In this document: positions 1 through 8,715 of the stretch, in pieces
Position numbering within the stretch: position 1 is the stretch's first letter
How the letters are laid out: each line of letters begins with the position of its first letter
Origin: Bacilli bacterium
GTDB lineage: Bacteria > Bacillota_I > Bacilli_A > RFN20 > CAG-631
DNA: 59,669 nucleotides
NCBI GenBank assembly: GCA_900754115.1
Contig: CAAEBM010000028.1
Location: 1-59,669 of the forward strand
Direction of reading: 5' to 3'
The notes under the pieces: generated by a model
The model's database searches: none
What the model was told of the DNA's origin: nothing
Seen by the model: the letters and a program-made list of their open reading frames with translations, nothing else
Made by a program: the position numbers and the translations under genes

Positions 1-584
1 ATAACATCTACTGCGACATCATGACTTTTGTCATTAGGAATGATAATGTCACAATATTTTTTTTGTGGTTTAACATAACGATGAAACATTGGTTTTACGG
101 TTGTCAGATATTGTTGAATGACACTATCTACAGAACGTCCCCGTTCATTGATATCTCTTGTTAAACGACGAATAAATCTTAAATCGTCATCCAATTCAAC
201 AAATATTTTAATTGAAGCCAAATCTCGAATTCTTTTATCTACCAAAGATAAGATTCCTTCTAAAATGATGACTTTTTTTGGTTCTAGTAGTTCTTTTTGC
301 ACATTTCTATTATGTTCAATAAAATTGTAAGTAGGTTTTAAAATTGATTTATTATCCAATAAATCTTGTAAATGTTGATATAGTAAATCGTTATCTAAAG
401 AAGAGGGATGATCGTAGTTTACTAATACTCTTTCTTCCATTGGCATATCTGTTAAATCCACATAATAATCATCGTGTTTGATAATTGCTACATGTACGGA
501 CTTTAAACGTTCAATAATTTCATTAACTACTGTAGATTTTCCAGATGCGCTACCACCCGCGACTATGATAAGAATCGGTTTCAT
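1..584 (-). CDS. udk: Uridine kinase, 3' end cut off by the window
   Basis: Phosphorylates uridine and cytidine to UMP and CMP in the pyrimidine salvage pathway, in the cytoplasm. The visible 194 residues begin with a P-loop (GGSASGKS near residue 10) and carry the family signatures NYDHPSS (substrate region), VIILEGILSL (Walker B region) and RDINERGRSVDSVI (lid). The gene runs off the left edge, so only the last few residues are missing relative to the usual length of about 210. The ATG at 584 follows a GGGGGAG-type ribosome site. The similarity to Bacillus Udk runs through the whole visible part, so the call is firm. Confidence 0.93.
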   Translation of the reverse strand, partial: MKPILIIVAGGSASGKSTVVNEIIERLKSVHVAIIKHDDYYVDLTDMPMEERVLVNYDHPSSLDNDLLYQHLQDLLDNKSILKPTYNFIEHNRNVQKELLEPKKVIILEGILSLVDKRIRDLASIKIFVELDDDLRFIRRLTRDINERGRSVDSVIQQYLTTVKPMFHRYVKPQKKYCDIIIPNDKSHDVAVDV

Positions 585-707
585 AATACTCCCCCTACAA
601 CCTATTTCATTATATAAAAAAGTCAAAAGAAAATAAAGAAAAACATATATATAAAATGAAAATTATGTTAAAATAATTTTAAAGATTCAATTGAAAGGAG
701 GAAAGAA

Positions 708-2213
708 ATGAAAAAAGAATTTTTAAAAAAATTAAAAGAAGCGTTTTTTTCAGCGATTCCTATCATTGCAATCATTTTATTTTTACATATTACTAAAATT
801 GTAACAATTTCTGATGGTCATGACATGGGATTATTTATAGTGAGTTCAATCTTTTTAATTTTAGGGATAGGTTTATTCTCACTTGGTTCTGATTTGTCAA
901 TGATGCCCATGGGAGAATATGTAGGAAAAGAAATTATTAAATCAAAAAAATTATGGTTTGGATTGATTATTGTCTTCATACTAGGGACTTTTGTAACCAT
1001 TGCTGAACCGGACTTATCAGTTTTAGCAAATCAAGTACCAGTAAAATCGATTGTATTAATCTTAACTGTTTCTATAGGAGTTGGCTTATTTTTAGCAATT
1101 GCTTTGTTAAGAATATTATTTAAAATTGATTTAAGATTATTATTGCTTATTTTTTATGGACTTATATTTCTTTTAGCCATTTTTGCAAATCAAAGTTTTT
1201 TACCATTGGCTTTTGATTCTGGTGGTGTGACTACTGGACCTATTACCGTTCCATTTTTAATGTCATTAGGGGTAGGACTAGCAACGGTCAGTGGAAGTAA
1301 AAATCATGCGGATAATTTTGGAACAGTAGCTTTATGCTCAATTGGTCCGATTTTAGCTGTTATGATATTAAGTTTATTTTTAAAAGAAACACCCATTTAT
1401 GAAGCGACAACAATAGTTTCACATGGCAGTGTTTTATTAGATATCACACATGGTTTAGTAGATTCTTTAAAAGAAGTAGGACTAGCTCTTTTACCTATTT
1501 TTGTATTTTTCTTTGTTTTTCAGTTTTTTAAGAATCGATTATCAAAGAAAAAGTTAGTAAAAATTTTGGTCGGCTTACTTTATACTTATTTAGGGCTTTG
1601 TCTGTTTTTAACAGCAGTTAACATAGGCTTTATGCCTATTGGTACAAAGATTGGTGAAACTCTTGCTCAATCTTCTTATACGTGGGTTTTAATTCCATTA
1701 GGATTCATTATGGGCGTTTTTGTTGTCTTAGCTGAGCCAGCTGTTCACACCTTAAATAAAGAAGTAGAAGAAATCAGCCAAGGAACAATTTCAAAAAAAT
1801 CCATGCTATTTGGTCTTTCTTTGGGAGTTGGAATATCATTAGCTTTATCAATGATTCGTCTTATTTTTAAATTTAGTGTCATGTGGTATTTAATTCCTGG
1901 ATATGCCATCGCTTTAATTTTATCTTTATTTGTTCCAAAAGTTTATACTGCTATTGCTTTTGATTCTGGTGGTGTTGCTTCGGGTCCAATGACTGCTGGA
2001 TTTATTTTACCTTTTGCAATTGGGGCTTGCTCTATGCTAGGAATGGATGTATTGGTGGGTGGTTTTGGAATTGTTGCGATGGTTGCCATGACCCCTTTAA
2101 TTACGATTCAAATTTTAGGCTTTCATTCGGTAATAAAAGAAAAAAGAAAATTACGTTTGGCTAAAAAGCATTCTTCTGATCAAACAGAAAATGTCATTAT
2201 TCATTTTGAATGA
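708..2213 (+). CDS. DUF1538 family multi-spanning membrane protein
   Basis: Polytopic inner-membrane protein of 501 residues with about twelve or more hydrophobic segments. It is built as an internal duplication: the signature AFDSGGVTTGPITVPF near residue 167 recurs as AFDSGGVASGPMTAGF near residue 416, each preceded by similar LGVGL-type helices. This twice-repeated AFDSGGV..GP motif marks the DUF1538 family (recognised by eye). The family resembles a transporter with two inverted or tandem halves, but I know of no proven substrate. The start follows GAAAGGAGG. Two PII-type genes follow after 14 bases and 0 bases, so the three are one operon; PII proteins commonly gate transporters, which suggests a regulated channel or carrier (inference). 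Confidence 0.82.
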   Translation: MKKEFLKKLKEAFFSAIPIIAIILFLHITKIVTISDGHDMGLFIVSSIFLILGIGLFSLGSDLSMMPMGEYVGKEIIKSKKLWFGLIIVFILGTFVTIAEPDLSVLANQVPVKSIVLILTVSIGVGLFLAIALLRILFKIDLRLLLLIFYGLIFLLAIFANQSFLPLAFDSGGVTTGPITVPFLMSLGVGLATVSGSKNHADNFGTVALCSIGPILAVMILSLFLKETPIYEATTIVSHGSVLLDITHGLVDSLKEVGLALLPIFVFFFVFQFFKNRLSKKKLVKILVGLLYTYLGLCLFLTAVNIGFMPIGTKIGETLAQSSYTWVLIPLGFIMGVFVVLAEPAVHTLNKEVEEISQGTISKKSMLFGLSLGVGISLALSMIRLIFKFSVMWYLIPGYAIALILSLFVPKVYTAIAFDSGGVASGPMTAGFILPFAIGACSMLGMDVLVGGFGIVAMVAMTPLITIQILGFHSVIKEKRKLRLAKKHSSDQTENVIIHFE

Positions 2214-2227
2214 AGAGGGGATGAAAA

Positions 2228-2608
2228 ATGAAAAAAAGAATATTTCCTAAAAAAAAGAAAAAAAGTAATAAAGTAGAAAAATTAGAATTAATGATTACCG
2301 TATTAGAAAGAGGAAAAAGCCAAAAATACATTTCTGTTTTAGAAAAATATGACGTGGTTTTGCAAATGACAATGTTAGGGAAAGGAACTGCTACTTCAGA
2401 ATTATTAAATTATTTAGGCCTTCAAGAAAATGAAAAAGATATTTTGTTTAGCCTAGTAAAAGAAGAAAAAATTGCAAAAATTTATCAAGAAATTGCTCCG
2501 AAATTAGAAAAAAAAGGATATGGTATTTCTTTTACCATTCCTCTTACTAGTGTGGTAGGAAAATCAGTTTATGAATTTTTAATTCAAAAAAATATGGAGG
2601 TGAAATAA
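2228..2608 (+). CDS. Atypical PII-family (GlnB-like) regulator, first of a pair
   Basis: A 126-residue protein with a lysine-rich N-terminus (about 20 residues, KKKKK-type) followed by a PII-like ferredoxin fold: a first strand ELMITVLERGKSQKYI, the segment MTMLGKGTATSELL and the terminal strand GISFTIPLTSVVGKS, which matches the GkGI.f.lP...VvG ending seen in PII proteins found beside DUF1538. It lacks the canonical T-loop with the uridylylated tyrosine, so it probably does not regulate GlnE or glutamine synthetase in the classical way. Translation is coupled between the membrane protein and the second PII gene. Most likely it senses a nucleotide or metabolite and acts on the adjacent membrane protein (inference). 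Confidence 0.75.
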   Translation: MKKRIFPKKKKKSNKVEKLELMITVLERGKSQKYISVLEKYDVVLQMTMLGKGTATSELLNYLGLQENEKDILFSLVKEEKIAKIYQEIAPKLEKKGYGISFTIPLTSVVGKSVYEFLIQKNMEVK

Positions 2609-2932
2609 ATGGAAACAAAATTTGAAGTTATTTTTTGCATTGTAAATAATGGATATAGTGACGTAGTAATGGATGTAGCTAGACAAAATGGTGCGCGTGG
2701 TGGAACCATTTTGCATGCAAAAGGTTCAGTAAAAGAAGAAGCAGAAAAATTTTACGGAATTGTGATTACTCCTGAAAAAGAGATTATTATGATTATTGTT
2801 GAGCAAGAAATAAAAGAAAAAATTTTACATGCCATTTATGAAGAAGCGGGTTTGGCTAGCCCTGGACAAGGAATCATATTTTCGCTCCCTATTAGTCATG
2901 TAGTAGGGATAAATAACATTGAAAAAAATTAA
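2609..2932 (+). CDS. PII-family (GlnB-like) regulator, second of a pair
   Basis: A 107-residue PII-like protein. It shows ARGGTILHAKGS (equivalent to the ARGGT.LHARG motif of DUF1538-associated PII proteins), EKEIIMIIVEQE, and the C-terminal GIIFSLPISHVVGI strand. The ATG starts directly after the stop of the first PII gene, with GGAGGTG inside that gene's end as ribosome site, so the two are translationally coupled. The two proteins differ clearly from each other, so this is not a recent duplication; they could form a heterotrimer or bind different ligands (inference). The stop overlaps by four bases the stop of the convergent kinase gene. Confidence 0.8.
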   Translation: METKFEVIFCIVNNGYSDVVMDVARQNGARGGTILHAKGSVKEEAEKFYGIVITPEKEIIMIIVEQEIKEKILHAIYEEAGLASPGQGIIFSLPISHVVGINNIEKN

Positions 2933-3435
2933 AATGATAGAGAAGTAAGAAATTTTTTTACTTCTTTTTTATTTTTTAAAATAATAACTTTTTTGTCAGA
3001 ACTTTTGCATAATTGCAGAATTTTTGGCCTACTTTCTTTATAAAAATCAGATCTAACCCATTTTAAAAAAGAAGAATCTAATTTTTCATTGCATAGTGTA
3101 CTTCTAGATTCCCGAGGTTTATTTTTATACTGAAAATATCTTTTTATCACTCTAAAAAAGCAAATCCATCGATTCATATCTAAAAATATGATAGTATCAC
3201 ATTTCTCAAATCGTTCGGGGGCTTTTTTTAAAAAATTTCCATCACAAATCCATTGATTTTGTTGTATAAAATGATTGATGGTTGCTTCTATTTGATCTAA
3301 CTCTTTTTCTTGCCAATCGTGTTTCCAAACAATGGTGTCTAAATGAAGATAAGGTATATTTAAAATATTAGCCATTTTTTTGGTTAATGTTGATTTTCCA
3401 CTGCCAGAATTTCCTAAGATTACAATTTTTTCCAT
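2929..3435 (-). CDS. P-loop kinase-like protein (FlaR / adenylate-kinase-related)
   Basis: A cytoplasmic P-loop NTPase of 168 residues starting with MEKIVILGNSGSGKSTLTKK, a Walker A motif at residues 8-15. The LHLDTIVWKHDW segment, the WICDGNFLK segment and the CDTIIFLDMNRW strand are typical of the family often named 'DNA topology modulation protein FlaR', which is related to adenylate and shikimate kinases. The real substrate of this family is not established. The gene is alone on the minus strand between two plus-strand units, with ATG at 3435 behind a GAAAGAGG-type site. Confidence 0.75.
   Translation of the reverse strand: MEKIVILGNSGSGKSTLTKKMANILNIPYLHLDTIVWKHDWQEKELDQIEATINHFIQQNQWICDGNFLKKAPERFEKCDTIIFLDMNRWICFFRVIKRYFQYKNKPRESRSTLCNEKLDSSFLKWVRSDFYKESRPKILQLCKSSDKKVIILKNKKEVKKFLTSLSF
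2941..2970 (+). terminator. Intrinsic terminator of the DUF1538-PII operon
   Basis: An 8-bp stem AGAAGTAA / TTACTTCT is followed by a T-run. It lies inside the 3' coding end of the opposite-strand kinase gene. Confidence 0.7.
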
Positions 3436-3500
3436 TTAAATAACCTCTTTCAGCAAAAAAATTATACACTAATCCGATAAAAATAACAATGAATATGATA

Positions 3501-3530
3501 TTGTAAAATGAGGTTTAAATAGTGTATACT
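3501..3530 (+). promoter_or_regulatory. Sigma-A-type promoter for the DUF5677-like gene
   Basis: TTGTAA at 3501-3506, an 18-base spacer and TATACT at 3525-3530. Transcription would start near 3537, which argues against the GTG at 3539 as start and for the ATG at 3551. Confidence 0.6.
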
Positions 3531-3550
3531 TAAAAAAAGTGGGTGTTATA

Positions 3551-4678
3551 ATGAATCAAAGTAATCAATTGATTTTAGGAATTGATTCCAGCTTGTTCGA
3601 CGTTTTTTGGAACACTTATGGAAAGAAAAGTAATTTAAACTATGATTTTATAAAAAAAGTCTTTTTAGCTGTGGATTTAAAATATAAAAATTTTATTTCT
3701 GACAATTCCTTGCAACACATTATTTTAAAAAATTTAAATGTTTATGATATTGCTTTTTATGTGTGTGAAGAGCATTTATTTTATAAAAGATTTTTAAAAG
3801 AAGAAGATTTTTTAAAACTAGAAAAAGATGAAAATTATGGAAAAGAATTAGTTCAACTCGTTTTTGATAAATTGATTTATAACGATTTTGAAAACGTTTT
3901 AGGACATCCTATTCAGACAAAATATGCCGTTGAAATCTCGACTTTAAGCATGTTTATTAATCAATTATTTCAATTAATAAAAGGAATAGAAATAAAAAAT
4001 ATAAAAGATAAATTACTTATCGATATTTTTATAAAATGCTTTTTATTATTGAAAAGTACTCTCAATCAGTTGACAGATGGCCTTGAAACTGAAGCAATGA
4101 GTTCTTGGAGAACGTTACATGAATTAGAATGTGTTTTAAAAATTATCTATTTTTCAAATGAAGAAGTTTCTAAAGCCTATTTTCGCCATTTAGAATATGG
4201 AGCCTACCATCGAGGAGAAATCAATAATTTAAAAGATCAAGAAAGAATTGCTCAACAATTGCAAAAAGATATGGAAATTTTGCAAGTAAAAAAATCAAAC
4301 AAAGAAAAGTTTATTAATTATGGTTGGCTTCATTGGGCAGCAAAATCTATTAATGAAGAAGAAGTAAAGTTCAATTTTTTAGGTGGTTTACAAAAATTGG
4401 CTCAATTAACCAGTTATCGTAAATGGTATGAGATTGCAAGTGATGTGACCCATTCTACACCTCTTTTGGTTTATGCTAATAAAAACTATCTTTATCATTC
4501 CACCTTATGCATTACTTATGAATCGTTTTTTAGAGTTGAAACTTTATTTTTTCAATATATACAACAAAAATTACAACCAGATAATTCCCTTTTAAAAAAT
4601 TATATGTTTTTCAAAAAGCGTTATAAAAATAAAATTGAAATGATTTATGCTACCATGGAAAAAGATAAAAGAAAATAA
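3551..4678 (+). CDS. DUF5677-like protein of unknown function
   Basis: A soluble, helix-rich protein of 375 residues. A central segment with AMSSWRTLHELECVLKI and, further on, a YHRGEINN-type stretch resembles the DUF5677 family, whose members carry a conserved R-[ST]-hhE helix; no catalytic activity is known to me. The hydrophobic pieces are short and amphipathic, so it is not a membrane protein. The ATG at 3551 is chosen because an earlier in-frame GTG at 3539 coincides with the predicted transcription start. The gene stands alone, with its own promoter and terminator. Some DUF5677 proteins occur near defence genes, but nothing around this one supports such a role. Confidence 0.5.
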   Translation: MNQSNQLILGIDSSLFDVFWNTYGKKSNLNYDFIKKVFLAVDLKYKNFISDNSLQHIILKNLNVYDIAFYVCEEHLFYKRFLKEEDFLKLEKDENYGKELVQLVFDKLIYNDFENVLGHPIQTKYAVEISTLSMFINQLFQLIKGIEIKNIKDKLLIDIFIKCFLLLKSTLNQLTDGLETEAMSSWRTLHELECVLKIIYFSNEEVSKAYFRHLEYGAYHRGEINNLKDQERIAQQLQKDMEILQVKKSNKEKFINYGWLHWAAKSINEEEVKFNFLGGLQKLAQLTSYRKWYEIASDVTHSTPLLVYANKNYLYHSTLCITYESFFRVETLFFQYIQQKLQPDNSLLKNYMFFKKRYKNKIEMIYATMEKDKRK

Positions 4679-4680
4679 AA

Positions 4681-4706
4681 AATCACGAATTTATCGTGAT
4701 TTTTTT
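4681..4706 (+). terminator. Intrinsic terminator
   Basis: AATCACGA / TCGTGATT stem with a five-base loop and a run of seven T. It sits between convergent genes and may also serve the minus-strand lipoprotein gene. Confidence 0.8.
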
Positions 4707-4708
4707 AA

Positions 4709-6499
4709 TTAATCTAAATAAACAGTATGTTTTACAAATCCACTAGAATTTGCAAGTAAGTTGTACTCTAAAGTCACTTGAATGACACTATGTGCAGGAA
4801 CCGTTAAAGAATATAAATAAGAATGATTTTCAACTGTTCCTCTTAAATTATAAGGGAAGGTTTCCACTCTTGTTAAAGTGTATTTTTTATCTAAAATATT
4901 GCCTTGAGCATCGCGAAGCATTACTGCGCAAGAACCATTATCCGTTAAGGCTAAAGTGATAGTACGATCAACAGTTCCTTGATTGACAAATGTAAAACGA
5001 TCTTGATAATCAATCATCCAGTTTCCGATGTTTGCTAATGCACCACGTCCATCATAATGATCGGAATCAATGACAATTTCTTGTTTTGTAACACTATCAA
5101 TCGTAATATATCTTGTCATATCGGTTCCAACTACAGCCGAATTATTTTGTGGATTGAGGTGAGTTCCCCAATAAGATAGACTTTGCTTGTGAGCAGTACT
5201 ATTAATTTTGCCATAAGGTGTTCCAGTAGAAGAAACATTATCAGCATAATAATTAGTAAAAGTCACTGGCAATCTTTGAGGTTGAGTAACATCGTTGAAT
5301 GTCCAAACGGCTTCATTTTCAACAACCCCATTACAAGTATCATAACCAATATATTGACTTCCATAATTTACACCATTTCGTTCAACTACATACCCTTGAT
5401 GTGTAGTATTATTAACTATTTTTGCAGGGTCATCATAAATATAGAAAGCGCCATCAGCTTTTCCACCATTTACATGGAATAACACAGCCGCATTACTACA
5501 TCCACCAGACACTTTTTTATTTGCTGTATTGAAAGAATTGAAGTTTAAATAACTATCTGAAGTTGTTCCACCCATGACATAAATTTGTTCATTTGGCGGT
5601 AAAACAATGGTGATAGGTTGATGATTATTGGATTTATAATTTCCTGCAAAATTATACCAAGATTCAAAATTTGCTTGTTGTTCTTCATTCCAGTTTGAAG
5701 AATCAAATTCAAATTCAGTGTTATAAAATTTAATCCATTCATCTTCACCGAGCCAAGAACCAGGTCCATCATATTGAACGCCAATATTTTGAATTGTTAT
5801 GTACAAATTGTTATTTGTATTGTTTTTAACTTGATATCCATAGTAGAATGGAGTAGCCATATTGTTGTGTTCAAAAGTGAAGAAAACTTCTCCTTCAAGT
5901 TCATTACGACATAACGCTTTGTTTAAATCATCAGTTGATAGTTTTTCTGGATTATTTGAATTAATATAAGTACCTCCTTCTCGTTTTTTATAACTAATTT
6001 CTGCAGGTTTTAAGGGACTTGTATTTTCATTCCCATATACACTTAATTTTGAAGGATCGGTTTCAAATACAGAATCATAAGGTAAAACAGATAAATGATT
6101 GGTTGCATATACATCTGTTTGAATTGTTTTGTTTAAATTGTTTCCTTCAATTACAACATAAATGATTTCATTTTTTTCTAATTCAGGTGTTGTAAAAGTT
6201 TGTGTGGATTCACAAATTAAATTTCCAACATTATCATAAATTGTATATTTTTTTACATTTTCTGTAAAAGTAATATGATAAGTGTCCGAATAAGGAACTT
6301 TCATTTTATAGCCAATTCTAGCTTCATCTTGAACAACATCTAAAATGGAACTAAATCTAAATTCAGGTAAATTTACATAATCTTTAACAGTATCTAACAC
6401 ACTTATACTCTCGCTTTCTGATTTTTTTGGAGTTTGATTACACGAACATAATAAACCAACGGACAAAAGACAACATAACAACTTTTTGGGTAGTATCAT
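4709..6499 (-). CDS. Large secreted lipoprotein of unknown function
   Basis: A 596-residue surface lipoprotein. The N-terminus MILPKKLLCCLLSVGLLCSC is a lipoprotein signal peptide with the lipobox L-C-S-C; the mature cysteine is followed by a polar NQTPKKSESES linker. I take the ATG at 6499, which follows GGGGGAGAGGAG, over an in-frame ATG upstream at 6562 that lacks a ribosome site and would break the signal peptide. The mature part is rich in N, T, Y and G with short beta-strands (for example PSDTYHITFTENVKKYTIYD and TLEYNLLANSSG), suggesting beta-sandwich modules, but I recognise no named domain. A promoter-like TATAAT lies at 6536-6541. Lgt, encoded at 41623, would lipidate it. Confidence 0.8.
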   Translation of the reverse strand: MILPKKLLCCLLSVGLLCSCNQTPKKSESESISVLDTVKDYVNLPEFRFSSILDVVQDEARIGYKMKVPYSDTYHITFTENVKKYTIYDNVGNLICESTQTFTTPELEKNEIIYVVIEGNNLNKTIQTDVYATNHLSVLPYDSVFETDPSKLSVYGNENTSPLKPAEISYKKREGGTYINSNNPEKLSTDDLNKALCRNELEGEVFFTFEHNNMATPFYYGYQVKNNTNNNLYITIQNIGVQYDGPGSWLGEDEWIKFYNTEFEFDSSNWNEEQQANFESWYNFAGNYKSNNHQPITIVLPPNEQIYVMGGTTSDSYLNFNSFNTANKKVSGGCSNAAVLFHVNGGKADGAFYIYDDPAKIVNNTTHQGYVVERNGVNYGSQYIGYDTCNGVVENEAVWTFNDVTQPQRLPVTFTNYYADNVSSTGTPYGKINSTAHKQSLSYWGTHLNPQNNSAVVGTDMTRYITIDSVTKQEIVIDSDHYDGRGALANIGNWMIDYQDRFTFVNQGTVDRTITLALTDNGSCAVMLRDAQGNILDKKYTLTRVETFPYNLRGTVENHSYLYSLTVPAHSVIQVTLEYNLLANSSGFVKHTVYLD

Positions 6500-6638
6500 T
6501 AATATTCTCCTCTCCCCCTTTTTCAATTTAAATTTATTATAGCATAAATTATCTAAAAACAATATTAAATTTTTAGGTTATCAAAAAACAATAATTTTTT
6601 TAGATTTTTTTACATATGTTTCAATGAGGCGATATAAA

Positions 6639-7886
6639 ATGAAATATAAAATAGAGGGAAATCAAAAACTAGAAGGAAAAATTTTTGTCAATGGTTCTAA
6701 AAATGCAGCTTTGGCAATTTTGGTTGGAGCAATTTTATCGAAAAATCAAGTTATTCTTCACAATACGCCTAATATTTCTGATGTTCGTGATTTAATAGAT
6801 ATTTTAAAATATATAAATTGTTTAGTAGAGTATGATGGATATACTTTGACGATTGATTCATCTAATATAAAATACAAAGATTTAAGAATTGATGCGATAA
6901 AAAAATTGAGAGCTTCTTATTATTTTATGGGAGCCTTTTTATCCTTATTTCAAAAGGTAGAAATATATAAACCTGGTGGATGCAATATTGGTGAAAGACC
7001 TATTGATATTCATTTGAATGGTTTTGAAAAAATGAATGTTACACTTGTCGAAAAAGAAAAAGAAGTACATTTGCAAACGAAACTTTTAAAAGGAAATCAA
7101 ATAAAGTTAACCTTTCCTTCAGTAGGAGCCACCATTAATTTAATTTTAGCAGCCATTCAAGCAAAAGGAACAACAATTTTACGAAATGTCGCTACAGAAC
7201 CAGAGATTATCGATTTTGTCCAATTTTTAAAATGTATGGGAGCAAAAATAGATGGAGAAGGAACTAAAACGATTATTATTCATCATAGTGAATCATTACA
7301 TGGTTGTACATATACCATCATGCCTGATCGCATTGAAGCAGGAACGTATTTGATTTATGGCGCTGCAATGGCAAAAAAATTATGTATAGCAAATATTATT
7401 CCCCGTCAAGTACGCTCTTTAATTTCCATTTTTGTAGAAATGGGAATTAAAATGGATATTCGCGATAATGAAATTACAATTTATGATAGTTATCCTTTGC
7501 GCCCTGTACGAGTCGTAACTGGTCCTTTCCCTTCTTTTCCAACAGATTTGCAACAAATTATTTGCCCATTATTATTAAAAGCAGAAGGAGAAAGTTGTAT
7601 TATTGATACCATATATCATAAACGCTCTTCGCATATTGAACAATTAAAAAAAATGAATGCAAATGTCAAAATTGTCGATAACTGCATGTTTATTTCAAAA
7701 AGTGAAGAACTACTTGCTACGTCTGTTGAATGTAAAGATTTAAGAGGAGGAGCGGGAATGTTACTCGCATGTTTAATGGCAGATAACGTATCAGTTTTAG
7801 AGCAAACCCAATATATTGAAAGAGGGTATCAAAATATTGTGGAATGTTTACAAAAAGTTGGAGCAAAAATTGAAAGAGAGGAATAA
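6639..7886 (+). CDS. murA: UDP-N-acetylglucosamine 1-carboxyvinyltransferase
   Basis: Transfers enolpyruvate from PEP to UDP-GlcNAc, the first committed step of peptidoglycan synthesis, in the cytoplasm; target of fosfomycin. The 415-residue protein shows the N-terminal GSKNAALAI motif, LRASYYFMGA, and the active-site loop PGGCNIGERPIDIHL with the catalytic cysteine. It also has the RIEAGTYLI segment and C-terminal DLRGGAGMLLACLMA. The ATG at 6639 is preferred to that at 6624 because GAGG sits nine bases before it and family members start here. The SGNH-like gene begins three bases after the stop, so the two are co-transcribed. Confidence 0.95.
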   Translation: MKYKIEGNQKLEGKIFVNGSKNAALAILVGAILSKNQVILHNTPNISDVRDLIDILKYINCLVEYDGYTLTIDSSNIKYKDLRIDAIKKLRASYYFMGAFLSLFQKVEIYKPGGCNIGERPIDIHLNGFEKMNVTLVEKEKEVHLQTKLLKGNQIKLTFPSVGATINLILAAIQAKGTTILRNVATEPEIIDFVQFLKCMGAKIDGEGTKTIIIHHSESLHGCTYTIMPDRIEAGTYLIYGAAMAKKLCIANIIPRQVRSLISIFVEMGIKMDIRDNEITIYDSYPLRPVRVVTGPFPSFPTDLQQIICPLLLKAEGESCIIDTIYHKRSSHIEQLKKMNANVKIVDNCMFISKSEELLATSVECKDLRGGAGMLLACLMADNVSVLEQTQYIERGYQNIVECLQKVGAKIEREE

Positions 7887-7889
7887 AAA

Positions 7890-8624
7890 ATGGTAAAAAA
7901 AAGAGTCATGCATTCATTAAGTGTTTTATGCTTAGCTTGTATAATCGTTTTAATTTTTATGATTGCTAAAAAAACTTCCGTTCAACTCGATAATTATATG
8001 GTGTTTGGTGAAAAAATAGGAAATAACGAATATGAAGAAGTTTTTATGAGTCAAGTAGATGAAGAAAAAATTAAAACTTCTAATTCTACCTTTACCTCGC
8101 AAGTTGAAAGCAGAATATTTTTAAAAATGTTACAAGAAAATGTTTCTAAAAAAATAAATGGAAAAATGATTCCAATACAAGATGTCATTAAAAAATCAAA
8201 TTACATTTCAGTTTATGTTGGGAACATAGATTTTATCGATAAAATCAAATTAAATTCTGAAACAAAAGAAGTGACATATGACTTAGATTTACTGCAAAGA
8301 CAGATGGATATTACCATCATGAATATTTATCATATTGTTGAAGAATTAAAAAGTCATAATGAATATTGTAAAATTATGGTTCTTAGTTCTTATTTCCCTT
8401 ATTACGATATTCCTTTTCAAAATGCCTCTGAATTGCAACAAATTTTCAATCAATTTAATGAAGAATTAAAGACGCTTTGTATAGATAGTGAAGTCACTTA
8501 TTTAGATATCTCTCTTTTAAGCTCTACTAATTATTTTGAAGAATCCACATATACTATAAATGAGGCGGGACACCAATATATAGGGAATAAATTATATCAA
8601 TGTGCAATTGAAGGTATTTGTTAA
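7890..8624 (+). CDS. Membrane-anchored SGNH-hydrolase-like protein, probably degenerate
   Basis: A 244-residue protein with an N-terminal transmembrane anchor (about residues 10-27) and an extracellular domain. SISVYVGNIDFID-type sequence (about residues 106-118) looks like block III (GxND) of SGNH/GDSL hydrolases, and INEAGHQYIGNKL near the C-terminus looks like block V, with N in place of the usual catalytic D before H. The expected N-terminal GDS block appears only as VFGEKIGNN, without serine. The protein may therefore be a non-catalytic relative, or I may have misassigned the family. Coupling to murA suggests a role at the cell wall, such as acyl-group handling on polymers (inference). 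Confidence 0.5.
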   Translation: MVKKRVMHSLSVLCLACIIVLIFMIAKKTSVQLDNYMVFGEKIGNNEYEEVFMSQVDEEKIKTSNSTFTSQVESRIFLKMLQENVSKKINGKMIPIQDVIKKSNYISVYVGNIDFIDKIKLNSETKEVTYDLDLLQRQMDITIMNIYHIVEELKSHNEYCKIMVLSSYFPYYDIPFQNASELQQIFNQFNEELKTLCIDSEVTYLDISLLSSTNYFEESTYTINEAGHQYIGNKLYQCAIEGIC

Positions 8625-8655
8625 TAAAAATATTTTATATTTTTATTAAAATATC

Positions 8656-8683
8656 TTTACATCTTTTGCATTTGTGTTATAAT
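8656..8683 (+). promoter_or_regulatory. Sigma-A promoter of the BI-1-like gene
   Basis: TTTACA at 8656-8661, 16-base spacer, TATAAT at 8678-8683 with an extended TGT just before the -10. Confidence 0.75.
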
Positions 8684-8715
8684 ATACTAAACTGAAAAAC
8701 TCGAAGGAGGGTTTA

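Noticed and set aside
118..330. Plus-strand 70-residue frame
   Set aside because: Antisense shadow of the uridine kinase gene.
7046..7060. TGTCGAA 0A-box matches inside coding regions (murA, also near 28193, 30120 and 38874)
   Set aside because: They arise from Val-Glu or Ser-Lys codon pairs in genes and have no promoter geometry around them, unlike the site before spoIIE.
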